Assembly: GCF_014202975.1 (NCBI RefSeq)
Contig: NZ_JACHHZ010000005.1
Coordinates: forward strand, 186,001-250,000
DNA: 64,000 bases
From: Povalibacter uvarum
Lineage (GTDB): Bacteria; Pseudomonadota; Gammaproteobacteria; Steroidobacterales; Steroidobacteraceae
Direction of reading: 5' to 3'
Below the pieces are notes generated by a model. It saw nothing but the letters and a program-made list of their open reading frames with translations, ran no database searches and was not told the DNA's origin. The translations under genes and the position numbers were made by a program. Below are positions 51,082 to 60,154 of this stretch, one piece after another; positions within the stretch are counted from its first letter, which is position 1, and every line of letters begins with the position of its first letter.

Positions 51082-52365
51082 ATGAAGTTTGCGTTCGCGT
51101 TGATGATCGGACTCGCGTTGACGTTGAGCGTCGGCGGTTGCAGCAAGCAGGCCAGCAGCCCGTCGGACGCCACTCAGGCATCCACCGGATTCGAAACGCC
51201 GGAAGCAGCCATCGAGGCGCTTGTTGCCGCGGTCGAGAAGAACGACAGCGCGGCGTTGAAGGCGCTGCTGGGTTCTGGCACGCAGGATCTCATCAGCTCA
51301 GGCGATGAAGTTCAGGATCGGGCCGAACGCGAAGCTTTCGTTGCACGCTACCGCGAGAAGCATGCGCTGGTTGCCGGCGGGCCCGACGACCAGGTCCTGC
51401 AAGTCGGTGCGGACGATTGGCCGATGCCGATTCCTCTCGTGAGAAAGAACGGTCAGTGGTATTTCGACGGCGAAGCGGGCGCGAACGAGGTGGTCGTTCG
51501 GCGCATCGGTGCGAATGAGCTGCGCACGATCGATGTGATGCGCGGCTACGTGCAGGCGCAGGATGAGTACGCGTCTGTCGGACGCGATGGCGGTCAGCCG
51601 GGTGTATATGCCCAGCGGCTACGAAGTCAGCCCGGCAAGCACGATGGATTGTACTGGGAAGCCGTCGCAAACGAGCCGCAGAGTCCCGCGGGTCCATTCC
51701 TCGCCGATGCATCGGCGGAAGGTTACGACGCGAGCAAGAACTCGCCGTATCACGGTTACATTTATCGCGTGCTGTCCGGGCAGGGCGCTGCCGCGAATGG
51801 CGGCGCACGCGAATACGTCGTCGACAGCAAGCAGACAGGCGGATTCGCACTGATCGCGTGGCCCGCGAATTACGGCGCAAGCGGCATCATGACTTTCATG
51901 GTGAATCAGGACGGCGTGGTCTGGCAGCGAGACCTTGGGGACGACACCGCGGACATCGCGGCGGCTATCGCTCAGTTCGATCCGGATGAGACGTGGACAC
52001 CGATCGCGACGGAGGCCGATCAATCCGACGAGCCGGTCGCACGGGCGAATCCGGCATCGGAGAACTGCATCCAACAGGGCGGCAATCTGCGGATCGAGAA
52101 GACTCCGCGAGGCGACGAGTACGGCGTCTGCACTTTCGAAGACAACTACCAGTGCGAGGAATGGGCGTTGTTGCGCGGGGAATGCCGGGCCGGTGGCGTT
52201 CGCGTCACGGGCTATCTGACGGATGCTGCGCGGTTCTGTGCGATCACGGGCGGCCGGTATGTCGTGACGAGCGATGGTCCGCCGGAGCAGGGAACGTGCA
52301 CCTTCCGGGACCGCAGCTGCAACGCCGACGCCTACTACCGCGGGGATTGCGGCAGAAACAGCTGA
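51082..52365 (+). CDS. DUF2950 lipoprotein fused to two DUF333-type domains
   Basis: About 427 aa. Lipobox SVGGCSKQ. DUF2950 motifs: FETPEAAIEALVAAVEKNDSAALKALLG, WYFDGEAGANEVVVRRIG, PYHGYIYRVLSGQG and FALIAWPANYGASGIMTFMVN. The last about 95 residues hold two Cys-rich DUF333-like units (NCIQQGGNL...YGVCTFEDNYQCEEWALLRGEC; ARFCAITGG...GTCTFRDRSCNADAYYRGDC). DUF3300-DUF2950 neighbours are common in proteobacteria; the double DUF333 tail is unusual. ATG 51082 is preferred over 51064 because GGAG is better spaced and the signal is shorter. Confidence 0.88.
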   Translation: MKFAFALMIGLALTLSVGGCSKQASSPSDATQASTGFETPEAAIEALVAAVEKNDSAALKALLGSGTQDLISSGDEVQDRAEREAFVARYREKHALVAGGPDDQVLQVGADDWPMPIPLVRKNGQWYFDGEAGANEVVVRRIGANELRTIDVMRGYVQAQDEYASVGRDGGQPGVYAQRLRSQPGKHDGLYWEAVANEPQSPAGPFLADASAEGYDASKNSPYHGYIYRVLSGQGAAANGGAREYVVDSKQTGGFALIAWPANYGASGIMTFMVNQDGVVWQRDLGDDTADIAAAIAQFDPDETWTPIATEADQSDEPVARANPASENCIQQGGNLRIEKTPRGDEYGVCTFEDNYQCEEWALLRGECRAGGVRVTGYLTDAARFCAITGGRYVVTSDGPPEQGTCTFRDRSCNADAYYRGDCGRNS

Positions 52366-52444
52366 CATCGATTCCCGCTCCCGCAGGAACGAAGGTGAGC
52401 CCGTTGGCGTTGCAGTGACAGCAGCTGCAACGTGCGAGGCCGTC

Positions 52445-53008
52445 ATGAGTCCTGCTGCCGATGCCGGCAAAACACCGGCAATGATCACTGGGCTGTTCAA
52501 TCGCGCAGCCGACACCGAACGAGCCTATCGGGCCACGATGGCCCTGGGCTACACGAGCGACGAAATCAATCTGGTGCTCTCCGAGGAAACGCGCCAGCAG
52601 CATTTCACGCTGGGCGAGGTGAGTGCGGGTCTCGCACGAAAAGCGAAGGAAAGCACCGAGCACAAACCTCCGGATGCGACTGAACTCGGCGGGCCGGCCG
52701 GCGCTACTGTCGGAACGATCGCACCTGCCGCAGCCGCCGTTGGCACAGCGCTGCTGTTGCCTGGGCTCATATTCGCGGGACCCATTGCCGTTGCGCTCGC
52801 AGCAGCAGGTGCGGTCGGGGTCGCGGGCGGACTCGCCGGGGCGCTCACGAACTGGGGCATTCCGAAAGGCCGCGTCGAATCCTACGAGAAAGAAATCCGC
52901 GACGGCGGCATCCTGATGGGCGTGAAGCCGAAGTCAGCGGAGGATGCCGCTGAGCTCGCGATTCAGTGGGAGAGTGCGGGTGGGGTGATGGTGAAAGAGA
53001 GGGAGTGA
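52445..53008 (+). CDS. Glycine-zipper stress-type protein
   Basis: About 187 aa. The N-terminal part (ITGLFNRAADTERAYRATMALGYTSDEINLVLSEET) resembles the general-stress or YflT-type domain. It is followed by a long Gly/Ala-rich zipper (GGPAGATVGTIAPAAAAVGTALLLPGLIFAGPIAVALAAAGAVGVAGGLAGALT) and the conserved end GIPKGRVESYEKEIRDGGILMGV. It probably inserts in, or contacts, the inner membrane. The start has GAGG 5 bases upstream. Function unknown. Confidence 0.75.
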   Translation: MSPAADAGKTPAMITGLFNRAADTERAYRATMALGYTSDEINLVLSEETRQQHFTLGEVSAGLARKAKESTEHKPPDATELGGPAGATVGTIAPAAAAVGTALLLPGLIFAGPIAVALAAAGAVGVAGGLAGALTNWGIPKGRVESYEKEIRDGGILMGVKPKSAEDAAELAIQWESAGGVMVKERE

Positions 53009-53015
53009 GGGACGT

Positions 53016-53043
53016 CCGTCATCCCCGCGCAGGCGGGAATGAC
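53016..53043. repeat. Family-A half element
   Basis: A single shortened palindrome, GTCATCCCCGCGCAGGCGGG then AATGAC, between convergent genes. It joins a left arm directly to a right-arm end, a deletion derivative of the paired form. Confidence 0.78.
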
Positions 53044-53074
53044 ATTGGTGTGATTGCCCGAGTCGGTTCCCATA

Positions 53075-54547
53075 TCACCTGTCCGCTGCCAACGCCTCGC
53101 GCTCAATCACTTTCCCCCTCAGCACCACTTTGTCGATCTGACTCCACGCCCGGATCGAATCCAGCGGATTCGCATCGAGCAGCAACAGGTTCGCGACCCT
53201 GCCCGTCGCTACCGTCGAATAGGTCTTTTCCCAGCGGAACTGGCGGGCGCTGTTGATCGTCCCGGCGCGGAAGACATCGAGAAGCGGAATGCCCGCTGTC
53301 GCCATCAGGCGCATCTCGCGGTAAGTGTCGTAACCAGGTTGATTTCCGTAAGTCGGCGCGGACGGCGTATCGCTGCCGAGCAGCAGCGGATGTCCCAGGT
53401 CGTGCAGATAGCGCGCCGCACGCATGCCTTGTTCGCCGATCTGCAGTTCCATCGATGCGATCTTCGCGTCGGGCAGGTCGCCATAGTTCTGCTTCATGAC
53501 CTTCTTGAACCATTGTCCGGCGTCGGTGCGATACCACTCGAGCAGCGGTGCCGGAACGACCTTCTTGTAAGTCGGATCTTCGAGCGTGTCGGCGCGGAAC
53601 AGGTCGGCGGTTCCCGCCAGCACGCGGAGCGTCGGCTGATATCCCGTGCCGCTCTTGTGGATGCGATTCATGTGAGCGGCGATCTCGGGCGGCACGCCGG
53701 GCTTGCCCGACGCAGGCCCCCAGTTCCAGAGGCCGTGTGCGAGGACATCCACTTTCGCATCGAGGGCAATGCGTTGCATGTCGAGTGCGTTGGCGTGCGC
53801 CAGGATCGGCAGGCCTCGCTTCGTCGCAGCGGCACGCAACCGCTGCAGCGATTCCTTGCTCAGCACGGGCCAGTCCGATGAATCGCCGAAACCGTTCTCG
53901 ATGAAGATCTTCACGCAGGCGGCGCCGCTGGCAGCTATGCGGTCTACGATGGCTTCCGGCGTGTGTGCAGCAGCGTCCGCGCCTTCAGGAAGAGGATGCT
54001 TCGCTGCATTCGCCGGCTCGTAGATGTAATCCGGCATCGCGGTGTAGCGCAGTGGCTTGTCGACGAATACGGAAGGGTAGCCATCGAGCGGCATCGTCGC
54101 GCCGCATCGAAGCAGATCCGGATGCTGCGGCTGAGCTTCGAACGCTGCGATGGCCTCCGGGACGTTCGCGAGATCGAGAACCTGCGTGACGCCGAAGTAC
54201 AGATAGCTGCGCGGTTGCTGGCGATAGAACGCGTCGGTGAGCGGCTTGAGCTCCGACAGGTGCGCGCCCTGGGGCAGTCCCACTGCATCCGATACATGAA
54301 CGTGCGAATCCGTCAGGCCAGGCGTCAGGAATTTTCCGGCGCCCGGCACCCGCTGCGCACCCTTTGCGTCGATGGGCTTCGAACTGATCTGTGCAATCCG
54401 TTCGTCGCGGATCAGAACCCATTGTGAGCGCAGTGGCTGCGATCGTTCCGGCGAGACGATCGTGACGTTCTCGATCAGTACGTCGGCGGCCGGGGCCTGC
54501 TGGCAGAGAATCGCAACTGCAAGCGCGGAGGTTATCTTTCGCAGCAT
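53075..54547 (-). CDS. Secreted amidohydrolase (imidazolonepropionase/prolidase-like)
   Basis: About 490 aa. The signal peptide ends QQAPAADV. Metal-binding motif TDSHVHVSD, a Lys in ACVKIFIENG (possible carboxylated ligand), His in LAHANALD and VLAHGLW, and Asp in LLLGSDTPSAP mark the amidohydrolase superfamily. The end carries KTYSTVATGRVANLLLLDANPLDSI, typical of the group. It probably hydrolyses small amides or peptides in the periplasm. The start has GGAAGG at 8-base spacing. Confidence 0.87.
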   Translation of the reverse strand: MLRKITSALAVAILCQQAPAADVLIENVTIVSPERSQPLRSQWVLIRDERIAQISSKPIDAKGAQRVPGAGKFLTPGLTDSHVHVSDAVGLPQGAHLSELKPLTDAFYRQQPRSYLYFGVTQVLDLANVPEAIAAFEAQPQHPDLLRCGATMPLDGYPSVFVDKPLRYTAMPDYIYEPANAAKHPLPEGADAAAHTPEAIVDRIAASGAACVKIFIENGFGDSSDWPVLSKESLQRLRAAATKRGLPILAHANALDMQRIALDAKVDVLAHGLWNWGPASGKPGVPPEIAAHMNRIHKSGTGYQPTLRVLAGTADLFRADTLEDPTYKKVVPAPLLEWYRTDAGQWFKKVMKQNYGDLPDAKIASMELQIGEQGMRAARYLHDLGHPLLLGSDTPSAPTYGNQPGYDTYREMRLMATAGIPLLDVFRAGTINSARQFRWEKTYSTVATGRVANLLLLDANPLDSIRAWSQIDKVVLRGKVIEREALAADR

Positions 54548-54654
54548 CCGTTCACCTTCCCGTAGTGCAGGCAAGACTACGGGAAATGCAGCGGATCGGG
54601 TACGGCGTTGGCCGGCGGAACGGTGCCGCAGGCCGGCTACGAGGCTCGCCAGCG

Positions 54655-54766
54655 GTCATTCCTGCGAAAGCGGGAATCCATTCTTGGGAAGCCGGATGGA
54701 CTCCCGCGTGCGCGGGAGTGACGGACTGCCTATCGGCATGACGTCCGGCTGAAGCCGGACCCACAG
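54655..54766. repeat. Composite A+B repeat
   Basis: Paired A palindromes (TCATTCCTGCGAAAGCGGGA ... GACTCCCGCGTGCGCGGGAG) are followed by the B right half GACGTCCGGCTGAAGCCGGA then CCCACAG. It lies between two minus-strand hydrolase genes. Confidence 0.85.
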
Positions 54767-54785
54767 CCAGCGTCGAATCGAAAGC

Positions 54786-56030
54786 TCAATTCCCCAGTCC
54801 CGGCGGCGCCGGCTCGCTCTTCATCGAGCGCGCGACCGCTTCAGCCTTCTCCATCGCACGCAACACATTCTCACCGGCCAGCAGGGTGAGGTCGCGATCG
54901 CTCCAGCCGCGGCGGATCAGTTCGGCGAAGAGATTGGGGTACATGGACACGTCCGAGAGTCCTTCTGGCCAATCGGAGTTGCCGTCGAAGTCGCCGCCGA
55001 TGCCGACGTGCTCGACGCCGGCGACCTTGCGGACGTACTCGATGTGATCGGCGACCTTCGCGATGCTCGTGACCGGCATCTTCAGTTTGCCCATGACTTC
55101 GTCTTCGATGCGCTGCTGCTCTTCGAGCGACTTGCCCTGGGCGCGGCGTCGATATTCTTCCATGGCCGGCATCTGCACGGCCGCCACGGCCGGATCGATG
55201 AAGCCCGCGACGAACGTCACCATCACGACGCCGCCGTTCGCGCCCAGTCGCTTCAGGATGTCGTCGGGCACATTGCGCGGAACGTTGCAGAGTGCGCGTG
55301 CGGACGAATGCGAGAAGATCACCGGCGCTTTCGATACGCGCAAAGCATCGTCCATCGTTTCCACGGCCACATGCGACAGATCGACCAGCATGCCGAGGCG
55401 GTTCATCTCGTGGACGACTTGTTCGCCGAATGGCGTGAGTCCGCCGTGCTTCGCCGGCAGCGCGGCGGAGTCCGCCCAGTCGGTGTGCACGTTGTGAGTC
55501 AACGTCATGTAGCGCACGCCGAGGTCGTAGTACGTGCGCAGCGCGCCGAGCGAGTTCTCGATCGCGTGACCGCCCTCGATGCCCATCATCGAAGCGATGC
55601 GCTTGTTCTTGTGAGCCGACCGGACGTCCGCCGCCGTCAGCGCGACCCGGAAGGCATCGGGGTAGTGCTGGATCATCCGCGTGGCGATGTCGATCTGTTC
55701 GAGCTGCGTGCGGGCGTAGTGGCCGGGCGCTTCGCCGGGCGTATACACCGACCAGAACTGGCCGCCCACGCCACCTTCACGCAGTCGCGCCAGATCGGTC
55801 TGGCCCGGTACCTTGCTGCGCAGGTCGTAGGCTTCCACGTTGCCAGGTGCCTGCTTGTCGTTGCGGATCGCCCAGGGCAGGTCGTTGTGCCCGTCGATGA
55901 GGATGACTTTCTTCAGCAATTCCCGGGCGTGAGCCAGCGCGGGATCTGCCTTGTCGGCAGCCTGAGAGGAGGCTGCCATCAGGGAAAGCAGGAGCGTGCT
56001 GGCGAGAGCGAGGCGATTGGTTGTTTTCAT
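54786..56030 (-). CDS. Membrane dipeptidase family M19, exported, intact active site
   Basis: 414 aa. The signal peptide ends ASSQAADK. All family metal ligands are visible: HxD in LIDGHNDLPWA, bridging Glu in GIEGGHAIENSLG, His in LVDLSHVAVETM and His in VIFSHSSARALC; Asp in GIGGDFDGNSDWP completes the site. It should cleave dipeptides (or similar amides) in the periplasm. Its start is the first Met of the signal peptide. Confidence 0.93.
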   Translation of the reverse strand: MKTTNRLALASTLLLSLMAASSQAADKADPALAHARELLKKVILIDGHNDLPWAIRNDKQAPGNVEAYDLRSKVPGQTDLARLREGGVGGQFWSVYTPGEAPGHYARTQLEQIDIATRMIQHYPDAFRVALTAADVRSAHKNKRIASMMGIEGGHAIENSLGALRTYYDLGVRYMTLTHNVHTDWADSAALPAKHGGLTPFGEQVVHEMNRLGMLVDLSHVAVETMDDALRVSKAPVIFSHSSARALCNVPRNVPDDILKRLGANGGVVMVTFVAGFIDPAVAAVQMPAMEEYRRRAQGKSLEEQQRIEDEVMGKLKMPVTSIAKVADHIEYVRKVAGVEHVGIGGDFDGNSDWPEGLSDVSMYPNLFAELIRRGWSDRDLTLLAGENVLRAMEKAEAVARSMKSEPAPPGLGN

Positions 56031-56191
56031 GGAAGCGCCGGAGAGGTGACCGGACGAGGAGAATAGACGTCCGCACGCATCGAAGGGAACCCCGGCCCGC
56101 GCAATCGCGGGTGGCGAGGCTCACATCGTCGATGACGAAGTCGTCATGCGGAGCGGTCCGCATACAATAGGCCGAGCCAAGCGCCCCTCTC

Positions 56192-57097
56192 ATGCAGACC
56201 GCAACCGAATCCCTTCCGCGTTCGACCTGGCCCGGCATCCTGCTGGCGAGTGCCGGCGCGATCGCGTTTTCAGGCAAGGCGATCATCGTGAAGCTGTCGT
56301 ATCGCTACGGCGTGGATGCGGTGACGGTGATCATGTACCGCATGCTGTTCGCGATGCCGCTCTTTCTCGCGCTCTCCTGGTGGGCGAGCCGGGACAAGCC
56401 GGCGCTCAGCGCCCGGGACTGGACGGTTCTCTTCGGTCTCGGCTTCAGCGGCTACTACCTGGCCAGCTTTCTCGACTTCGCCGGATTGCAGTACATCACG
56501 GCGAATCTCGAGCGACTCATCCTGTATCTCAATCCGACGATCGTGCTGCTGCTCGGAGTCGTGCTCTTTCACAGACCCGTGACGAAACGGCAGTGGATGG
56601 CGCTGGGAGTGAGCTATGTGGGCGTGCTCGTCGTCTTCGGGCACGATATCGCGATCGGTGGAGAGAACGTGCTGCTCGGCGCAGTGCTCGTATTCGGCAG
56701 CGCCGCGAGCTACGCGCTGTATCTCGCTTACAGCGGCGAAGCTGTGAAGCGCATCGGCGCGCTGCGAATCACGGGAGTTGCGACCAGCATTGCGTGCGTG
56801 CTGTGCATAGCGCAGTTCTTCATCCTGCGGCCTGTATCAGCAATGGAAGTTGCGCCGCAAGTCATCTGGCTCGCGATACTGAACGCGACGTTGTGTACGT
56901 TCGTGCCCGTGATGATGGTGATGCTGGCAATCGAGCGCGTCGGCGCGGGCGTCACTGCGCAGGTCGGAATGGTGGGCCCGCTGTCGACGATCGCGATGAG
57001 CTTTCTTCTGCTCGGTGAGCCGTTCACTGCGTGGATGGTGGCGGGGACAGTGCTCGTGCTCGCCGGTGTGTGGTTGCTCGCACGATCGAAGCGCTGA
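56192..57097 (+). CDS. EamA/DMT-family transporter
   Basis: 301 aa with ten predicted helices in two EamA repeats (GILLASAGAIAFSGKAIIVKLSYRYGVDAVTVIMYRMLFA; NLERLILYLNPTIVLLLGVVLFHRPVTKRQWMALGVSYVGVLVVFG; RVGAGVTAQVGMVGPLSTIAMSFLLLGEP). Substrate unknown, usually amino acids or metabolites. It has no clear Shine-Dalgarno. Its stop (57095-57097) touches the stop of the next convergent gene. Confidence 0.92.
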   Translation: MQTATESLPRSTWPGILLASAGAIAFSGKAIIVKLSYRYGVDAVTVIMYRMLFAMPLFLALSWWASRDKPALSARDWTVLFGLGFSGYYLASFLDFAGLQYITANLERLILYLNPTIVLLLGVVLFHRPVTKRQWMALGVSYVGVLVVFGHDIAIGGENVLLGAVLVFGSAASYALYLAYSGEAVKRIGALRITGVATSIACVLCIAQFFILRPVSAMEVAPQVIWLAILNATLCTFVPVMMVMLAIERVGAGVTAQVGMVGPLSTIAMSFLLLGEPFTAWMVAGTVLVLAGVWLLARSKR

Positions 57098-57973
57098 TCA
57101 GGCCGGCGCAAGCTCCGGTGTCCGGCTGCTCGCGAGCCACGAACCGCCGAGAATCATCGCGAATCCCACGACGGTGCTGACACCGAACGGCTCATTGAGC
57201 ACCAGCACGCCGAGAAGCGTGGCCACAGCCGGATTCACGTAAGCGATGAGCGCGGCACGAGCCGCACCGGCTGTTCCTATCAGGTGGAAGAACAACAACA
57301 GGGCGAGCGCAGTGCAGACGAGCCCGAGCACTGCTACGGATGCGATCGTGAGCGTCGAAGGCATCTGCGCAGGCGCGGAAGCGAGTGCGAACGGCAGCAG
57401 GATCACCGACGCAATCACCAGGCTCAGCGCGAGTGCACCGAGCTCATCGACATCGGCCAGGTGACGCTGAACGATCAGCGGGCCAATGGTGTAGCCGATG
57501 ATCGCGAGCAGCATCGACGCGACGCCGACCCACAGCATCGGCCCGTGCCCCGGATCGAGCCCGAGCAGCGTCACGACGCCTGAGAATCCGATCGCGAGGC
57601 CGGCGAGCCGCCGCCCGCTCAGCTTTTCATGCACGCCGAAGAACGGCGCGATGACGACAACGGTCAGCGGCACCGTCGCAATCAGGATTCCCGTGAGCGA
57701 AGACGAGAGCCATTGTTCGCCGAAGGCGATCATGAAGAAGGGGACGACCAGTTCGGCGACCGCGAAAGCAGCGACCATGCGGATGCGCCCGACGGCAGGA
57801 CGCAGCACGCCTCGCTTCCATGCGATCGGCACCAGGACCACGGCAGCAAGCGTGATGCGCAGCCACGCAACGCAGGCGGGCGAGAGCTCGAGCAATGCGA
57901 GCTTGATGAAGAAGTACGGTACGCCCCAGATGACGCACAGAACCGCAAACACGATCCACGTGCGCGCGCTCAT
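57098..57973 (-). CDS. EamA/DMT-family transporter, second
   Basis: About 291 aa, ten helices with two EamA repeats (VCVIWGVPYFFIKLALLELSPACVAWLRI; LTGILIATVPLTVVVIAPFFGVHEKLSGRRLAGLAIGFSGVVTLLG; ARAALIAYVNPAVATLLGVLVLNEPFG). It differs clearly from the neighbouring transporter, so it is not a recent duplicate. ATG 57973 gives the standard short N-terminus; the open frame to 58042 adds a nonhydrophobic leader. Confidence 0.91.
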   Translation of the reverse strand: MSARTWIVFAVLCVIWGVPYFFIKLALLELSPACVAWLRITLAAVVLVPIAWKRGVLRPAVGRIRMVAAFAVAELVVPFFMIAFGEQWLSSSLTGILIATVPLTVVVIAPFFGVHEKLSGRRLAGLAIGFSGVVTLLGLDPGHGPMLWVGVASMLLAIIGYTIGPLIVQRHLADVDELGALALSLVIASVILLPFALASAPAQMPSTLTIASVAVLGLVCTALALLLFFHLIGTAGAARAALIAYVNPAVATLLGVLVLNEPFGVSTVVGFAMILGGSWLASSRTPELAPA

Positions 57974-58047
57974 GGACGTAAAGATCTCCCGCGTGGAGTG
58001 AAGCCGTCGTCTGCCGGCGGCCTCGCCCCAGACGTCATTCAATCATT

Positions 58048-58725
58048 CTACAAGCGGAAGAATACGCTGAACGAGACGGTTTCGATCGCGGCCTCGGCCG
58101 ACATGAGCGTCGCTGCAAGCTTGGCCGTGCGCAGGTACTCCGCCCGTAGCATCCAGCGATCCGCCACGGACCAGTCCACTCCGGCACCACCGAACCAGAT
58201 CTCTTCGCCGAAGGTCATCTCTTGCGATCCGCTGGTGAATTGCGTTTCGACGTCCTGGTCGGCAAACAGCATTCCGGCGCGCAGGAAGAGATCGACGCGT
58301 CCGAGTGGGAGCGACCCCAGCACCGAAACGGCTGGGCCCGACACCGTGGACGAGTATCGATTCTTGAACTCGATGGGCGCCGGGAAAGGAAAGCCGGGAT
58401 CGATTCTGTAGGTCTCGGTCACTTCCGATTCGCCGAAACTCAGGTAGGCGACTTCCGCGGCCAGGTAGCGATTGAGTCGGTAGCCGATCGTTGCCTGCCA
58501 TCCAAGATTGCCGTCCTCCACCTGAACCTCTTCCGGGAACGCCTGGAACACGACGCCGAACGGAGGTCCGATCCCGATCACCGTGCCCTTGCTGTCTCCC
58601 ATCTCCTGCCACGTTTCGCCGATACCGGCGCCCATGTAGAAGCCCGGCTCCGCGCCGAACGCACTGCTCGTGAGTGTGATCAGGCCAAGTGCTGCCGCAA
58701 CCTGCAGTTCCCTGTTCGTTTTCAT
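58048..58725 (-). CDS. Small outer-membrane beta-barrel (OmpW/OmpX-like)
   Basis: About 225 aa. The signal peptide ends SSAFGAEP. Strands such as FYMGAGIGETWQ, ATIGYRLNRYLAAEVAYLSFG and DRWMLRAEYLRTAKLAAT lead to the C-terminus VSFSVFFRL, a good BAM signal. An eight-stranded barrel is likely. The start has GGGAAA at about 6-base spacing. Function unknown. Confidence 0.82.
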   Translation of the reverse strand: MKTNRELQVAAALGLITLTSSAFGAEPGFYMGAGIGETWQEMGDSKGTVIGIGPPFGVVFQAFPEEVQVEDGNLGWQATIGYRLNRYLAAEVAYLSFGESEVTETYRIDPGFPFPAPIEFKNRYSSTVSGPAVSVLGSLPLGRVDLFLRAGMLFADQDVETQFTSGSQEMTFGEEIWFGGAGVDWSVADRWMLRAEYLRTAKLAATLMSAEAAIETVSFSVFFRL

Positions 58726-58990
58726 TGGATTTTCCCGCTCCGTCGTTCGTATGCGCACGCATTGTGCGGCACGAATGCCCCGTGCGGCGCATGCCACGAA
58801 ACTTCTTTTTCTTTCCGGATTTCATTCGTTTCAGAGATTTCGCGGGCCACATTCGTTGCCCGTCGAGTGACGCCAGCTCAGGGAAAGCCGCAGCGCCTGC
58901 GATGGGCCTGTATGCAATGGATTGTGCGGGCAACACCGCGAGCCGGCCGGCGAGCTGTCGTGGCAGACTTGCCGGGAGGGCGGATCAAAG

Positions 58991-60133
58991 ATGGGCGGGC
59001 AAATGACAACGACAATCACGCGTCGTGATGTCCTTGCGGCTGGGCTTCTGAGCGCGGTGCCGTTCGGCATCGCTCGCACGGCGGACACGAGCTGGGGCGG
59101 ATACGATCAGGCCATCGTCATCGAGGGGCTCGGCGGTCCCGGGAGCCTGACTGCGGATTCCAATACCGCATGGACTCCCGAGCATCTGAGCGACGTTCGC
59201 GCCTCGGGGCTTACGTGCGCGCACATGACGATCCTTCCTGTCGGCACGACCCCGACGGATGCGGCATTCACCGCCGCCGTGCGTGGCATCGCCTGGGTCG
59301 AGCGCGAGATCGACGCGCATCCTGATACCTTCGCCAGGATTCGCACGGTTGCAGACATCACGGCGGCGAAGCGTGCGAAGCGCACGGGCTTGATCTACGG
59401 CTTCCAGGACGGCGTCGCCTTCGAGACGGATCTCGACCGGCTCACCGATCTGCACTACTTCGGCATTCGCGTGATCCAGCCGACCTACAACCGCCGCAAT
59501 CTTCTTGGCGATGGCTGTCTCGAGCCGGCCAATGCGGGCCTGAGTCGTACTGGCTTCGACGCCATCGAACGGATGAACACCCTCGGTATTCTCGTCGATC
59601 TCAGTCACTGCGGACGTCAGACCGCTGCCGACGCGATAAGGACGTCGAAGAAGCCGGTCGCCTTCACTCACACGGGATGCTTCGCGCTGGCGAATCATCC
59701 GCGCAATCGCACGGATGAGGAGCTCCGCGCCGTGTCGAAGACAGGAGGAGTGTCGGGCCTCTACATCATGCCGTACCTCTCGGGCGGCCGGCAGCCGACG
59801 GCGGCTGACGTGATCCGCCACCTCGAGCACATGATCAACGTCGCAGGCGAGGATCACGTCTCCATCGGCACCGACGGCACGATCTCTCCGGCGGTGCTCG
59901 ATCAGGCCTACAAAGACGCCTTCGCCCGCAGCGTGCGCGATCGCCGGGCCGCCGGAATCGGCGCGGCGGATGAGAACGAAACGGGCTATCTGTTCGCAGG
60001 CGATCTCAATACGCCGCGCCGGTTCGAAACGCTTTCCGCGATGCTCGCCGGACGGGGACACAGCACGTCCCGGATCGAGAAGGTTCTCGGCCGCAATCTC
60101 ATGCGCGTGTTCGCGGATACCTGGAAGAGTTGA
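58991..60133 (+). CDS. M19-family protein with degenerate metal site (Tat-type signal)
   Basis: About 380 aa. The signal carries TRRDVLAAGLL, a Tat pattern. It aligns with the M19 dipeptidase at 54786 in LVDLSHCGRQTAADAI, VAFTHTGCFALANHPRNRTDEEL and HVSIGTDGTI. The HxD motif is replaced (AIVIEGLGGPGS) and the bridging-Glu motif GIEGG is here YGFQDG, so the standard two-metal site cannot form as usual. It may bind one metal, use other ligands, or be a non-peptidase. The start has GGGAGGG upstream; ATG 59003 is an alternative. Confidence 0.82.
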   Translation: MGGQMTTTITRRDVLAAGLLSAVPFGIARTADTSWGGYDQAIVIEGLGGPGSLTADSNTAWTPEHLSDVRASGLTCAHMTILPVGTTPTDAAFTAAVRGIAWVEREIDAHPDTFARIRTVADITAAKRAKRTGLIYGFQDGVAFETDLDRLTDLHYFGIRVIQPTYNRRNLLGDGCLEPANAGLSRTGFDAIERMNTLGILVDLSHCGRQTAADAIRTSKKPVAFTHTGCFALANHPRNRTDEELRAVSKTGGVSGLYIMPYLSGGRQPTAADVIRHLEHMINVAGEDHVSIGTDGTISPAVLDQAYKDAFARSVRDRRAAGIGAADENETGYLFAGDLNTPRRFETLSAMLAGRGHSTSRIEKVLGRNLMRVFADTWKS

Positions 60134-60154
60134 ACGCAAGGAAGGACGCCCCCC

